This document shows positions 1-12,000 of a stretch of 64,000 nucleotides of DNA, piece by piece. How positions within the stretch are numbered: position 1 is the stretch's first letter; each line of letters opens with the position of its first letter. Source of the stretch: Calonectria ilicicola (lineage: Eukaryota > Ascomycota > Sordariomycetes > Hypocreales > Nectriaceae); contig CP085826.1 in the NCBI GenBank assembly GCA_020809705.1, positions 3,906,001 to 3,970,000 of the forward strand. Reading direction: 5' to 3'. The translations under genes were made by a program, and so were the position numbers. A model generated the notes under the pieces. That model did not search any database and was not told where the DNA came from. It saw only the letters and a program-made list of their open reading frames with translations.

Positions 1-569
1 TTAGGCACGTTACGCGTTGTAATTAGGGAACCCGGGCAATTTGACTTGTAACTCCAGGATTCAGTGCAGTTGAATTAGAATCGCGATACCCCCAAAGGCC
101 ATCGATTTTGATTTTTTTTTTCTTTCGGGTATCGAGGTTGAAAGGCGTTGTAGCGAAGGGCATGGTCAGATATCATGAAATTCTTATTATTTTTCACATT
201 TATTTGTACACGCTCCCGTACCTTGCGCCTCCTGTCATGATGATTCTATTAAAGCACCAAGGGGTCCAGCTAGCAGCAGCCTGTAATGATGTTGGATGCC
301 ATCCTGTCCATCACATGTATCCCCCAATTGAAAAGAGCCGCGCCTCGCCACCGCCCATGCAAACCGGTTTTATTTAGAACTCCCCCACAAGGATGTGCCC
401 GCCATGCCGCATGGCGTAAATAATGGTTCCTGAGTAAACGTAATATTCTTGCATTCATGTCATCAAAGCGCCGTCTTCATTAGGCATGTCATGCTTATTT
501 CACTTTTCCTGTTTTCTTTCCTTCTATCGCTATCCCTCATTAAGGCTTAGATCAAGCCAAGTATCTGCT
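1..569. other. Gene-free 3' flank of the RecQ gene
   Basis: I see no credible coding region here; the short open frames have no protein-like composition and overlap on both strands. The stretch should hold the 3' untranslated region and polyadenylation site of the RecQ gene that ends at 570 on the minus strand. Confidence 0.5.
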
Positions 570-3500
570 TCACATTGGCATTATACCAATCCCGCTGCCG
601 CTGCTAGCTTTGCGGGATATCTTCTTAGTCCCGGCCCCGGCAGTCCTGGGGGCTGTCGCAGAACCGCTCGCTTTTCGACTTGTACTGGTGGCTTTGCGCT
701 TCGACACCCCGCTGTATGATTTCTTGGTCCACTTCTTCCCTGAAGCCTTTCTGCTGCCGCCCCTCGTATAGGAGGACTTGGGTTTGCTCTGACTTGCCTG
801 GCTGTTGAGGCCTTGAAGCCTGTCGTGCCAAGCTTGAACATCAGGTCTTGACTCTGAGTTGTTGAAGTAGTGCGAGTTCACCTCTGCGTCTTCATCTTCG
901 TCCAAAACATCATCCATATCAACCTCTGAGCTTATCAGATCAACGATGTCTTGGCCTGCTTCTTCGCTGCCCATTATTTCCTGATACATGTCAAAATGGC
1001 GTCGTAGGACGGCCAGGATCTTGGGCCCATGTTCTTTGACCTTGTCGGGATCGATACCAGAAATTCTGTTCATCTTATCCAACGAGGTTGTCCAGTGTAT
1101 TGCCATCTCCTGAAAGTCCCGTTCGGTAAATAACGGCTTTCTGATTTCTTTTCTATTCCGAATGTGCTCTTCTAGCTTCTTCGCTTCTTGGACGAAACCA
1201 TGGACAATATCCTGGTGAATATCCGGCAAGTCTTGCAATCGCTTGTCAGTTGAGATAGGAGGGCCAAGCTTCCTTGATGGTGGCTTTGCTGGTCTGTGCT
1301 TGGGTAACACATTGAAAGCCTCATCGTCGTCATCATCTAATTCATCGTCGGGTATAACAAACGCATCGTATGCATAGCCATTCCTCATTCTGAGAGCTTC
1401 CTCTTCGTCACTATCAACAACGGGCACTTTTCTTCTTCGTCGATCAACAGGTGAAGAAACGTAGGTAGACTGAAGTGTTGGATCCTCCTGGTCTTTAGAT
1501 TTCTTGCTCGTCTTCTTCGCTTTAGGCTTAGCTGGCTTGGATGATTTGCTTTCAGATACTTGTATCGTTAACATAAGTCGGCGTTGCCCCGTCAAAAACA
1601 ATCTGACATGTGGTCCAAGTTGCAAATACTGAATTGCCATGCCATAGCGACCGACGACATTGTCCTCGTTGAAGGCTTTTTCAGCCAAAAGCTTATCGAT
1701 GATCCTTTCAAGCTCATGCTTTTTCATTCCTTTTGCCATGCCAAAGAATTCTTCTGAAAGGTGTTGCTCATGTTGAGGATACTTCCTACCTAGAAGAATC
1801 TCAGTGCACTGCACTGGGGTGAGTCGTTTTTGCCTTTGAACCACACGAATTGCAGCAATAGCGTATTCCGAGAAATCCTGTTCCTCAAAAGTCAAGCCGG
1901 CTTTGCAGTTATCGCAAGTTTTTTGACATTGGTCAGCAGAAAAGTCTTCGCCAAAATATCGAAGAATCTCGGTTCGTCGACAGTCAGATTTGTTGTCGCA
2001 AAATGAGGTTACTCTGTTCAGCATAACCATCTGCCGCTCTTTTTGTTCATCGTTTCCTTCTCCATCTGCAATCAACTTCTTCAGGACCCTTATGTCCCCT
2101 TTTCCATAGTAAAGAATACAATCAGAATGCTTGCCATCTCGACCAGCACGGCCAGTCTCCTGGTAGTATCCTTCCAAGCTCTTGGGCAAACCATGATGCA
2201 CAACGAATCTCACGTCGGGCTTATCGATTCCCATGCCAAAGGCAATAGTCGCCACGACCACTTTGACATCCCCTTTTTGCCAGGACTCTTGTACCTCGAC
2301 TTTCTCCTGCGGGTCAATAGCTGCGTGGTAATGTCGGGCGGTGATCCCATTATTGGAAAGCTTCTCAGCAACATCTTCAGCCTGCTTTCTTGAGAGGGTG
2401 TAAACAATACCGCTTACGCCCGAGTACTTTGCCTTGATCAAGGAAGCAATGCTGTCAGTTGCATTATTATTCGATGTTTTTGGGACAACTTCATAGTAAA
2501 GATTGGGTCGGTTAAAACTTTGGCAGAAAGTTTGACAATTGGACATGCCCAGATTGTGACGAATGTCAACAATGACATTTTGTGTGGCTGTGGCTGTGAG
2601 AGCCATTACTGGTACTTCAGGATACCTCATCCGAACTTGTCCCAAAGTTTTGTAATCTGGGCGGAAATCATGTCCCCATTGGCTGACACAATGAGCTTCA
2701 TCGATAACAAGGCGAGCAAACTTTCCTTTGCGATATAGTTTCTGCAGTCCGTTATTAAAGGCATTGTTTTTGCTCACCATCTCCGGTGTGACATAGAGGA
2801 GTTGAACAAAGTGTTCAGGGCACCTTTCATCAAAGGCACTCATCACCTGTCTCTTATATTCAGCCGAGCACTCGCCATTGAAAGCTACGGCCTGGATTGA
2901 CAGAGCTTTCATATGGCTGACTTGATCTTGCATCAGACTAAGCAGCGGAGACACGACGATAGTAACACCCCGAGTCTTGCCAGTTTTAATCACAGCAGGT
3001 AGTTGATAGCAAAGTGACTTGCCTCCGCCTGTTGGCATAAGAACAAACGCGTCTTCACCTCCCAGTGTAGCATTAATGGCCTCAAGCTGATTATGGCGAA
3101 ATCCTTTCATTCTGAACCGGTCCTTCAACATCCTCTGAACTTCGGGAGACCATGGATGCCGCATGAGATCAGGCGGGATCCTCGGTTCTGAAGGGGTGGT
3201 CTGCTTCTTTGGAAGAGGTCGTGATTTTGTTGCGGTAACATTCCCAGAAGTCTCTAGGAAAGCTTTCCTCGGACCTTGCGATGATACTGTAAGTGACTGA
3301 CGGGACTCGTAGTCTTGTGCAAAAGCAAGCATCTCTTCGTCATCGCTAAAGTCGCTGAATTCATCGCGAGCGTGATGTTGACGATTGGATGAATGAGCGT
3401 GGATAGTCTTTCGAGTCATGTTTGGTAGAGGTTTGGGCATCGTTCGATTGGGTGGCTCAAGGATATAGTCATCGATGTCAGAGAAGCTATCAATGACATC

Positions 3501-5667
3501 GAACTCCACGCTCCCTTGGGCTGAATTCTGTACACTGGGTTTTTTTACACGTCTAGCAGGGTTTAAGCCCCCTTGGGAGCTTCTCAGGAAGGGAGCAGAC
3601 AAAATGTCATCCTCGTCTTGAGATATCAAACTCATTTCTAGTGGTATTTCAGTTGCAGGAATTGCCTCATATCGAAGGTTCCGTTGAGAAATTTCGGGGA
3701 ACTGTGTCTGGTGCACCACTTGTGTGCCCGTCTGTGTCAACGACAGATCTTCTGGCGAGGTCACAGACATGTTGACTGCATTGCGTGTGGTGAGTTGAGT
3801 GCCCATTACAACCACGGGGCCGGGGGTCGAGCAATCTAAAATAGGTTTTCGAATGTTTTGCAAAACCGATTCTTCGTCTAGTCCGGCATCTTCGAGAAGT
3901 TTGAGAAGAGACTGTTCCATTTCTTGAATTTCATCAGTCAGTTCATCAAGTTTGGTCTCATCCTCGTCCGTGTCAAGACCCTCTGAATATGCTGTTGCGA
4001 TTTGTTTCACGAGTTCTTCTCGTCTACCGCAAATTTGCCTGTACGAGTCTGCTGGTTTTTCCAGATCTTTGAGAACTTTCTGTTGTCGCAACAGCTTCTC
4101 CTTATCCAGCTTGATTTGACTTCGCTTATCTTTGGGCCAACGTTCATTAATTGCCCTCATAAAGCTCTTGTCATTCTGCTGGATTGACATGTTGAGAACC
4201 TCCTCTCTCTTTGTCAGCAAATCGGGGTCCGACGCCAGCAGAACGAGAGCGGTCGGTGTCTGACTCGACATCGGAATTGCTTGTGCAGCTGAATCCCGGT
4301 CGGGTTGTTGGTCGGATTCCTCTATTCCATTCAAGTTGGTTTCAGTTCTAGTCTGACTTGCCTCGGGATTGCGCTCTTGTGAGGCTGACTTGGCTTTTGT
4401 CTGCAGCACCGGTACCAAATCTAAATCTGTATCCATTTCATCTTTAAGCGTATTTGCAACTGACTTCTCGTGTATGTGCATGGAACTTTTTCGTGATGGT
4501 GGTGTGAGAAATTCGTCTTCTGAGTCTGCGATAATAAGATCTTCTCTATCAGAGATGGAACCTCGTTGCATTAGATCAGGGCTTGGCGATTTAGAGGGGC
4601 CCTTCGTGGCTATTGCGGGCTGAGAAGAGCGAGGTATGATGTCACCTTTGACGGGTGTGTACTCCCTAAGTGGCAGAGCTTTTCTGCCCAATGCCTCCGC
4701 TGAGGGTGATGGTAGATCATTGTGCTCTTCCGCCACCAAACTGAGTCTTCGGCTTGGCGATTGGGACATCGCCACAGGGCCAGCGAGTGGGTCGTGTTTT
4801 CGGCGAGTCTTGCTACTGCTAGCAGCATCTTTCCGGCGTGATATCGATCGGCTCGGGCTTGATATAGGCGGATCGGTGCCAAGCAGTTCGTATACATCAG
4901 GGAAGTCATCCATGTCTGGAAATTCGTCCTTAACGGTGTCTTTCTTTTTCCTTTTTCTCCCGCTAGACATAGGGAGTTCAAATTTCGTTACTGGAAGTTC
5001 TTGTCTGTTTTTCACGTCTTTCCTGGTTTGCAGTGAATCGGATGATCCAAACGGGTCAACAGTTAAGTCCATGCATTCCAGGTCGTCGGCGTCTAGATCT
5101 GGAAAATCTGGACTACTAAGGCGGAAAGCTTGAGGGGGCGCGATTTTCTTTTTCGGCGGCGAGGCATCGTCTCGGTTTCTTATTGGGCTCCGCGTGCCTG
5201 GAAAGTGTTAGATTGTTCATCTCCAATATATCGACGTACTCACCAGCAGCACGCTTTGCCTGTGAATCTGGTTGGGCCAGGCGATTGCCTGTGGTAGACG
5301 CCGGGGTGAGGAGTTGTTGTTGGGGCTTTGAGACGAGGCTTGGCTTTTTTGTTTTCGCGCTCGATGTAAGCCGTGCCATGGTGTCTTCCACAAGTATCAC
5401 CTGGTCCGTATTTCGCAGTGTGCTCTTCGTCCTGTCTGTGCCATTTGATTTATTTGGGGCAGTCGTCTTTGAGTGTGGTTCGTCTTCGATTTCGATCGTC
5501 GATTGAGTCCCGGTGTCTTGGACCACGGAAGACTCCCGGGGTTGCGATTGAGGATGTCCTGGTTGGGAGCCGTCGTTGGCGCTGGGAAACAACAGTGTCG
5601 AAGGTTTGGTGAGAGCAAGGTCGTTCAATAGCCAAGGCAGGTGATCAGCGAGGTTATTGCGAGTCAT
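570..5667 (-). CDS. SGS1: RecQ-family ATP-dependent 3'-5' DNA helicase (Sgs1/BLM/QDE-3 type)
   Basis: Two exons, 5667..5244 and 5197..570, join in frame into about 1683 residues. The 46-nt intron (GTGAGTACG to CTAACACTTTCCAG) falls after the first base of a Gly codon. I start at MTRNNL, four codons after an upstream in-frame Met at 5679, because this opening resembles other fungal homologues as I remember them. The first ~830 residues are acidic and Ser-rich, as is usual for Sgs1/BLM N-termini that carry partner-binding sites. The helicase core follows: Walker A with TGGGKS near residue 864, DEAH with [17 protein letters not shown] near 974, then motifs IV-VI including GRAGRDG. A Cys-rich RQC zinc segment ([14 protein letters not shown]) and a likely HRDC-type region near 1470-1560 come next, followed by a basic Ser/Lys-rich tail. 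The family dissolves recombination intermediates with Top3-Rmi1; in Neurospora the orthologue QDE-3 is also needed for quelling. The family call is firm; the silencing role is inferred from Neurospora. Confidence 0.93.
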
Positions 5668-5816
5668 GAAGCCGACCAAATAACGTCGGTTAAATTTTCA
5701 GCATCTATCTTTGCTGTCATCTGAATAGCCGTATTTGTCTCTTCATATAAGGCGAAATCTTTGTGTCGGTCTTGATGTTATCATGATTTAGGTGGAGAGC
5801 ACTTGCACACCGCGTC

Positions 5817-5851
5817 ACGCGTCTGTTAGTCAGCGGATGCGTAACCACGTG
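5817..5851. promoter_or_regulatory. ACGCGT and CACGTG boxes upstream of the RecQ gene
   Basis: ACGCGT (5817-5822), the core of the MluI cell-cycle box bound by MBF in yeasts, and a CACGTG E-box (5846-5851) lie about 150-185 bp upstream of the RecQ start codon. The same pair occurs upstream of the MPH1 gene. Both are six-base palindromes that occur by chance many times in 64 kb, so function is only a suggestion. Confidence 0.25.
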
Positions 5852-6497
5852 CCTCCCTTAAGTGCTTTTCTTGATTTGTCCAAGCTACCCTACACCATTC
5901 TCATGGAGATGAATCAAGACAGCGCCGACTGGTATATGAACCACTTATGCAGCTTTTTCACTCGTATGGAACTGGTTGTTTGACTTCTTAAAACTTTTTT
6001 AAATCTAGAATCGTCTGCTCTCACTGGGCTCCTGCGTTTCCCATTTCTGCAGCACTTGAATTGTGAGAAAAGTGGGTCATTTAGCCGACATATAATCACC
6101 TTCGAAACCAAGATGATAGGTACACTTGCACCCTGCATTCAATACATGAAGAAGGAAAAAAAAAACACCAAGTAAATTACAAAACAATAAACCTCAACAT
6201 ACTGTACTCTAGGTGAGTCCAATATGAACAAAATTCATTGTTATTTTCCTGACCCCTGCCCCCATAGTGAACCATCCATGTGATCGTCACACTCCCATTT
6301 CTTTCAGATCTTGTATAGAGCACATGTAGTAGCGTAAATATTGTTTGTGTTGTTGCATAAGTCAAAAGAAAGAAGAAGCGAATAAAATAAGGCAACTCGT
6401 GAGCCAATTTAGTTGATGTTATCGATCCTGGTCCCTGAGAATGGAATTAAGTTACTATATCCGTTTTCAATCGACACCGACATCTTCAAATGCAATC
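5852..6497. other. Intergenic, RecQ promoter side to tRNA
   Basis: An AT-rich stretch with no supported gene. It separates the RecQ promoter from the tRNA gene. Confidence 0.4.
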
Positions 6498-6586
6498 GGC
6501 AGAGTGCCTGAGTGGTTAAAGGGATGCACTCGAATCGTCGCAATGCATTGGCTTCGGCCGCGCAAGTTCGAATCTTGTCTCTGTCG
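6498..6586 (+). tRNA. tRNA-Ser(CGA) with an 8-nt intron
   Basis: The sequence folds into a type II tRNA. The acceptor stem pairs GGCAGAG (6498-6504) with CTCTGTC (6579-6585), with discriminator G6586. The anticodon stem pairs ATGCA (6524-6528) with TGCAT (6544-6548). The variable arm is GGC-TTCG-GCC, and the T-arm is GCAAG-TTCGAAT-CTTGT. The anticodon loop has 15 nt; removing the 8 nt at 6535-6542, one base after anticodon CGA (6531-6533), leaves the canonical loop CTCGAAA. The intron position matches that of other fungal intron-containing tRNA-Ser(CGA) genes. It decodes UCG. Confidence 0.93.
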
Positions 6587-6595
6587 CGGATTAAA

Positions 6596-6602
6596 TTTTT
6601 TT
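6596..6602 (+). terminator. Pol III oligo-T terminator
   Basis: A run of seven T begins 10 nt after the tRNA 3' end, as expected for RNA polymerase III termination. Confidence 0.8.
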
Positions 6603-6724
6603 GCTACGTCTGGTTGTACCGGATTTTATTTTTACTAGATCATTCCCGTGCTGCTCTGCCCATAGGGAGAGGAGAAGAAAATACAGTATAATCCCTGAAA
6701 GATCATACTCCCTCTACCTTTTCC

Positions 6725-6890
6725 TACTATCTTTCACCTATATTATAAATAACCATCATACAAACAAGGTAAACAAGTAATTCATATATAATACATTTTT
6801 TCCCTTTATCATCAGATTAATATCTTCAGATTGTTGAGTTCCATGCTACTAAAGGTAAGGAAGTCGCAGCAGGACAATATTTCAAGGGGC
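6725..6890 (+). repeat. Half-copy (right arm) of the foldback element found at 40.3-40.7 kb
   Basis: This aligns by eye along its whole length with the right arm at about 40517-40695. Shared landmarks in the same order are CTATCTTTCACCTA versus CCATCCTTCAGCTAA, ATTATAAATAA, the ATATATA run, AATATCTTCAG followed by GTTGAGTT, a GTCGCAG block, and ACAATATTTCAAGGGG. The left arm is missing, so this is a decayed solo arm. It sits about 140 bp downstream of the tRNA gene. Confidence 0.6.
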
Positions 6891-9005
6891 ATATTGCATA
6901 ATGATGGCACAATTCCGCTCCCACCACCTGGTATTGAAGTTTCTGACCCAATTAGTATTAGAGGAGGCTCAAGAACCATCCATCATGGTAAAAGCGTTCC
7001 ATCTCTAATCTAATATGCAAGGCACACACCATGTCTCAGCCCTTCCGAAACTTCTTACTTCGCGAATGGGCTCCCGCGGATTGATACATTCACGTATACT
7101 GCTTCCGGGGTATTGCCCGCGCACCCTGCTCCTCTGAAAGGTTCAATGTACACAGGTTTACCCCTCCAGCTGGATGAAGTCTGCCAAGATTTCTCGGTAA
7201 TTACTTGTATGTGGCGGTGGTAGGACCCGCCCTGAACCCAGAAGCTGAACATCCCAGGTGAGTCAATTTTTCAGCCAGCTGCTAAGCTAACCAATTAATA
7301 TCTTGCTAACCAGCTGCAACTGCACCAACCACGTTGCTGAATTGCCTGCTTTCCGAGTACGAGTTGGCGGGATACTCAATGGATGGCATCAATCCACCAT
7401 CAATATTAATACTATGAGATTACGGCTGGTATCGGTTCAAATGAAGAATAACAAAAAGGAAATCAGAGTCAACACATTGGATGTTGGAGGAAAATTTTAA
7501 CCCGACATGGGGGAATGCATATTTGTTTTGAGATTTGCGAAACTTGGGGATGAGAGCCTAGGCATTATCTAACCTCATATTCACTGGGTATGTCTGTCTT
7601 GAATTGTATGACTCAGGTGTTCCTTTGTATAATCATGAAAACTAACTCAGTGAGTGGTTGGTCTCGCCCCTTATTTTCCAAAGCGTCATACACATTCTAG
7701 GTTAAAATAGATGCATTGCACACCCAAATGATGACTTACAGCATCGCAACAAGAATTTTTCCATTGATCCGACTGTGAATAGGCTCCCTTACGAAGTCTT
7801 GGTCTTGTTGCTGTGTTGATATTAATTTGCATCTATTTTTCAATACCAAAATCCCGGGACCATCCCTTTCCTGTGACAAACTGTTTGGGCATTCCGTGCC
7901 CAAATAATTCGGGTTGACTACCAATGAACCGCAATTGGAATGAATGTTGATTCTACGTAATTATTATTCACCAACAATGGAGAAGAAAAAAAATACAATC
8001 ATTTGGTGTTCTTCTTACAAAAATGGATTCATCATGATGGATAGGCTGAAGAGGCATGTCTGCCTACTGAGCATGAGATGGTGGGGCCAATTCTGTGCTT
8101 ACTTGTCGAGTGTGGTTGGATCATGGAGCATGAACATTGGACCATCGTGTCGCATTGAGAATCTGACATCTGATTCCGCGAGAATTCACGATGCACCACC
8201 AGTTCTGAATAGCCCGGCGTGATGGCTATGTGCTTGGCACTTAACTGCATTAGCCAGGCATCAGCGGGGGCGCTGAAGAAAAGGCGATTTCCAAGATTAG
8301 CAAGCTCGTGGCAATCACGAGGTTTCGCGTTGATGAAAACGCCGTGCTCCAGGCAGCATCGCCCCCTGGGATGGAATGAACCCCCCTGTAGGGACCCGCG
8401 TCGCGCGTGCTAAGCTGCTTTTGGGGCTGCGTATGCCTGCATCGACAGCTGGCGGTGTAGTGACATCGCACACAATGCATCAGGGATTAGGCACAGCAAG
8501 CCAACAGTTTTTTGGTGGCTTCTGACGGGAAGCTAGGGGAGCTTAGGTAACAGATGGCCTCATTACTTTTGGTCAGGCTTGGGCTTAGGTTTGGCTATAA
8601 AGCCAAATTGAATCCTCGCTGGACGTTTGCATCAGCATCGCCTGCCCATTGTTTGATTCCAATTGACCATCATTCAATTGCTTGATTTTCAATTTCATCC
8701 CAATCCCGCATTGCTTTTTCTTGTGTTTTACGGTGCTGTGCTGAGCTTGTAGCTTCCGCTCGTCACGCCTCCACCTCAGCTCACTGCACTACTGCTGCTG
8801 GCGCTTGCCTAAGCTTACCAAGTGCCACCACTTACAGCTACAGCTGCAAACATCTTTCCCATTGCCCCTCTAGAGGTCTTCCTCAAATACCCTCCATTCG
8901 CCTTTAAAATTTCCCAACCATACTCCCCTCTCGATACCCTTTCTTCACCTTCACTTCTTGATTCCCCGCCTCGTCTTCCTCCCTTCATCCCACTTACACC
9001 ACGCC
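6891..9005. other. Intergenic; one doubtful coding fragment
   Basis: No supported gene. A minus-strand open frame at 7055-7252 (65 codons, with a GKPVYIEPFRGAG stretch) looks somewhat protein-like but has no clear start or family. On the plus strand a GTGAGT donor near 7257 and an AG after CTAAC near 7313 could mark an intron of a decayed gene. From about 8600 to 9005 the sequence turns pyrimidine-rich and is the likely promoter and leader of the ankyrin gene. Confidence 0.35.
8590..8607. promoter_or_regulatory. 18-bp inverted repeat upstream of the ankyrin gene
   Basis: TTTGGCT and AGCCAAA form a perfect inverted repeat around ATAA, about 400 bp upstream of the ankyrin start codon. The shape would suit a dimeric DNA-binding protein, and the centre could double as a TATA-like site. 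Function is not shown. Confidence 0.25.
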
Positions 9006-12000
9006 ATGGCCAATCTCCCTCAGCTGCCAGCTCCCCACAAGGAGCTGGCCAGGTACATCTTTGAGCACCCCGAAACACCCATGGTCGAAATCATGGAACC
9101 CTACCGCAAATATGAGGCCCAGCTGCGTTCTGTCTACGCTCAGGACCGCCAGAACCCGCTTTTGGACGACCCTCACCTCAACGTCCTTCCTCTTTTCACG
9201 GATGATACACACCTGATTACCACTCGTGCGAGAGACTTAGAGGCCGAGTCAGAGGAAGAAAAGTCCAAGTATGTCATGGTTCTACCTGACGAAAAGCGCC
9301 GCCCACATGGCTCTCCCGCCACGGTAGCGAACTTGGCAGAATACCAAAAGAACTTTAACGTTTTCTCCGAGTCCTCGCTCACCGATATGGACTGGAGCAA
9401 CGTCGTTGCAGCTGGCTCTTCTGTTGTCAATACCCTTCTACCTGTTCCAAAAGTATTCAACACCACAAAGCGCAAGCTGCGTGAGTACTACCATGAGAAA
9501 TTCTGCCCTGCATCCGATGTCGATCTTTTCCTATATGGCTTAAATCACGACCAAGCTATTGAAAAGATCAAACAGATTGAACAATCCATCCGCGATGCCC
9601 TCTTGAACGAGGTGACTGTCGTGAGGACCAAGTATGCCATTACAATTGCGAGCCAGTATCCTGTTCGCCACGTCCAGGTGAGAACTGACCTTCTGCTTTG
9701 ATATTTTCTTCCAGATCTGACTTTTTAGATTGTGCTTCGTGTCTACAAGTCTATTAGCGAAATTCTTACTGGTTTCGATATTGATGCTGCTGGGGGCGCC
9801 TATGACGGCAAGCAGGTTTATGTCACCCCCAGAGCCCTTGGCAGCTTCATTACGCAGATCAACCACATCGATCTCACCCGGCGCAGCCCCTCGTATGAGA
9901 ACCGCCTTTCTAAATATTCTCATAGAAACTTCGAGGTCTACTGGCCCGAACTCGACAGATCTCGTGTGGATCCCACCATCTTTGAGAGGAGTTTCCAACG
10001 AACCCTTGGCTTGGCACGTCTTTTGGTTCTTGAAAGACTTCCTACTACGAGCGCCCGAGAGACCTATCTCAACAAACGAAGAAGCGAGCGTGGCCGACCT
10101 GCTGTTAATCGAATGCGCACGGTTCTTCACGGCAACCTCAAAGACTATCACGAAGATGAGATTGCTGATTGGCTCTCGGAGGAGGATATCAGCAACTACC
10201 ACACCTTCACAGTTCCATATGGCCAGCACTTTAATGCGAAGCGAATTGAAAAACTTTGCTACACCCGTGACCTTCTTCTTAACGCTGAATGGAACCAATC
10301 CGACAAGCGTGAGGTTTACCTGCACCGCCATCCGGCATTCTTTGGTCGCGTCCAAGATGTTATTGAGGATTGCTGTGGGTCATGCCCAAAACCTGTCACT
10401 CCCGATGAAATTGAAGTCGCTGAAAAGGAGGCCGAGATTTATATCTCAGGCAAGGTGTCATTTCTGATTGATGACCCTGGCAGGCAGCAGATTGGCTCCT
10501 TTAACCCCTTGACCGAGCAAGACTGGACGGACATGGCATACGTGGGAAACACCGCTAGGTTGTGTCAATCTATTGTCGACGGTGATGTTGATGATGTGCT
10601 CAATTGGCTTAGCCAAGAGGATTCGGATCCTAACAAGAGAGATTACACGGGCCGATCGCCATTGCACTTGGCTGTCATGGCATCGACTTCTGATGTGGTA
10701 AAATGCCTGGTGGATCATGGCTCCCGTATCACTGCTCGTTTGGCCGATGGAAGAACAGCTTTGCATTTGGCTGCATCAAGGGGCGATTTGGAAATGATCA
10801 AGATCTTGATGGAAAAGAGCATTGCAAACGAAGAGGCCGAGGAAGAACGCCAAGACCAAAAGAGAAAGGCTGCTAAAGCTGGCAAGAAGGAAAACGAAGA
10901 TGTGGAGATGAAAGATGAGACATCAAACTCAGGCTCAGATGAAGAAGAATCTGACGGAGAGTTGATCGATGACGAGACAACCGACGCTGATACAGCTTCC
11001 ATGACAACAGCGTCGTTCGTCAAGGTCAGGAGGGAAGAAGAAGATGATGAAGACAAGGCCGGCGATATTGTACCGGATGAATCAGAAGACGAACCGGATT
11101 ACTACCAGATTGATGTCCTGGCGTGGGATGTGCCCTGTTCACCATTGCATCTTGCAATTGTTGAAGGTCACGAAGAGGCTGTCAAGCTTTTATGCGACGT
11201 AAGTTGTGCAGAGCCAAACTTCTTCAAGGGTTTTTATGCTAATTTATCTACAGTACGGAGCAGACTCTATTCTCCCAGTCAAGTTCCTCAATAGTGATTC
11301 AACAGACACTGCTGCTATTTTGACACTCACTCTAGCCCTAAGTCTTCCCAAGGAGAAAGCGAAGTCTATGGCCCAACTTCTCTTGAAGCTTGGTGCGACA
11401 TGCTCGCAAGGCGACCCCAACGGCTATACTGCATTCCACAACTATATTGAGAATGGAAAATTAGAGCTTATTGAAGGGCTCTGGGACAATGATAAGACGG
11501 GCGTCAAGTCTGCTATAAATCATTTGGTCTTTGGAGGAGGATACTGGAACACGCGGGCCATCGGACCTCTTCATACTGCAGTTGACCAAGGAGATGCTAT
11601 CCTGGTGTTGAAATTGCTCGATGAGGGCGCGTTACCTCAAATCGATTTTGACACATGGTTGAAGGCGGCTAAGGTGTCACCCTCTATGTCAGAGCGCCTG
11701 GAAAACTTGGAAGTCAACCAGAAGAAATACAGGGAGTCCGTGGAGCAGCCATTGCTAGTTGCCATTCGAACTGGCAATGTGGAGTCGGCGATGAAACTTC
11801 TAGAGCATGGGGCTGATCCAAATCCTCTCAACAAAGATGCTGAGGACGTGATCCACAATAACTATACGTGGAGAACGGCACAATCGGCATTGGACATTCT
11901 ACAAAGTCTTATGCAAGATTTGAAAGACTATACTGGCGAGAGCCCGCCGATAAAGCCAGTGCAAACTCCTGGTATTGATACATATCTATCTAAATTCACT

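Noticed and set aside
9540..10467. Long antisense and alternate-frame ORFs within the ankyrin gene
   Set aside because: Shadow frames of a strongly supported gene, with no independent evidence.
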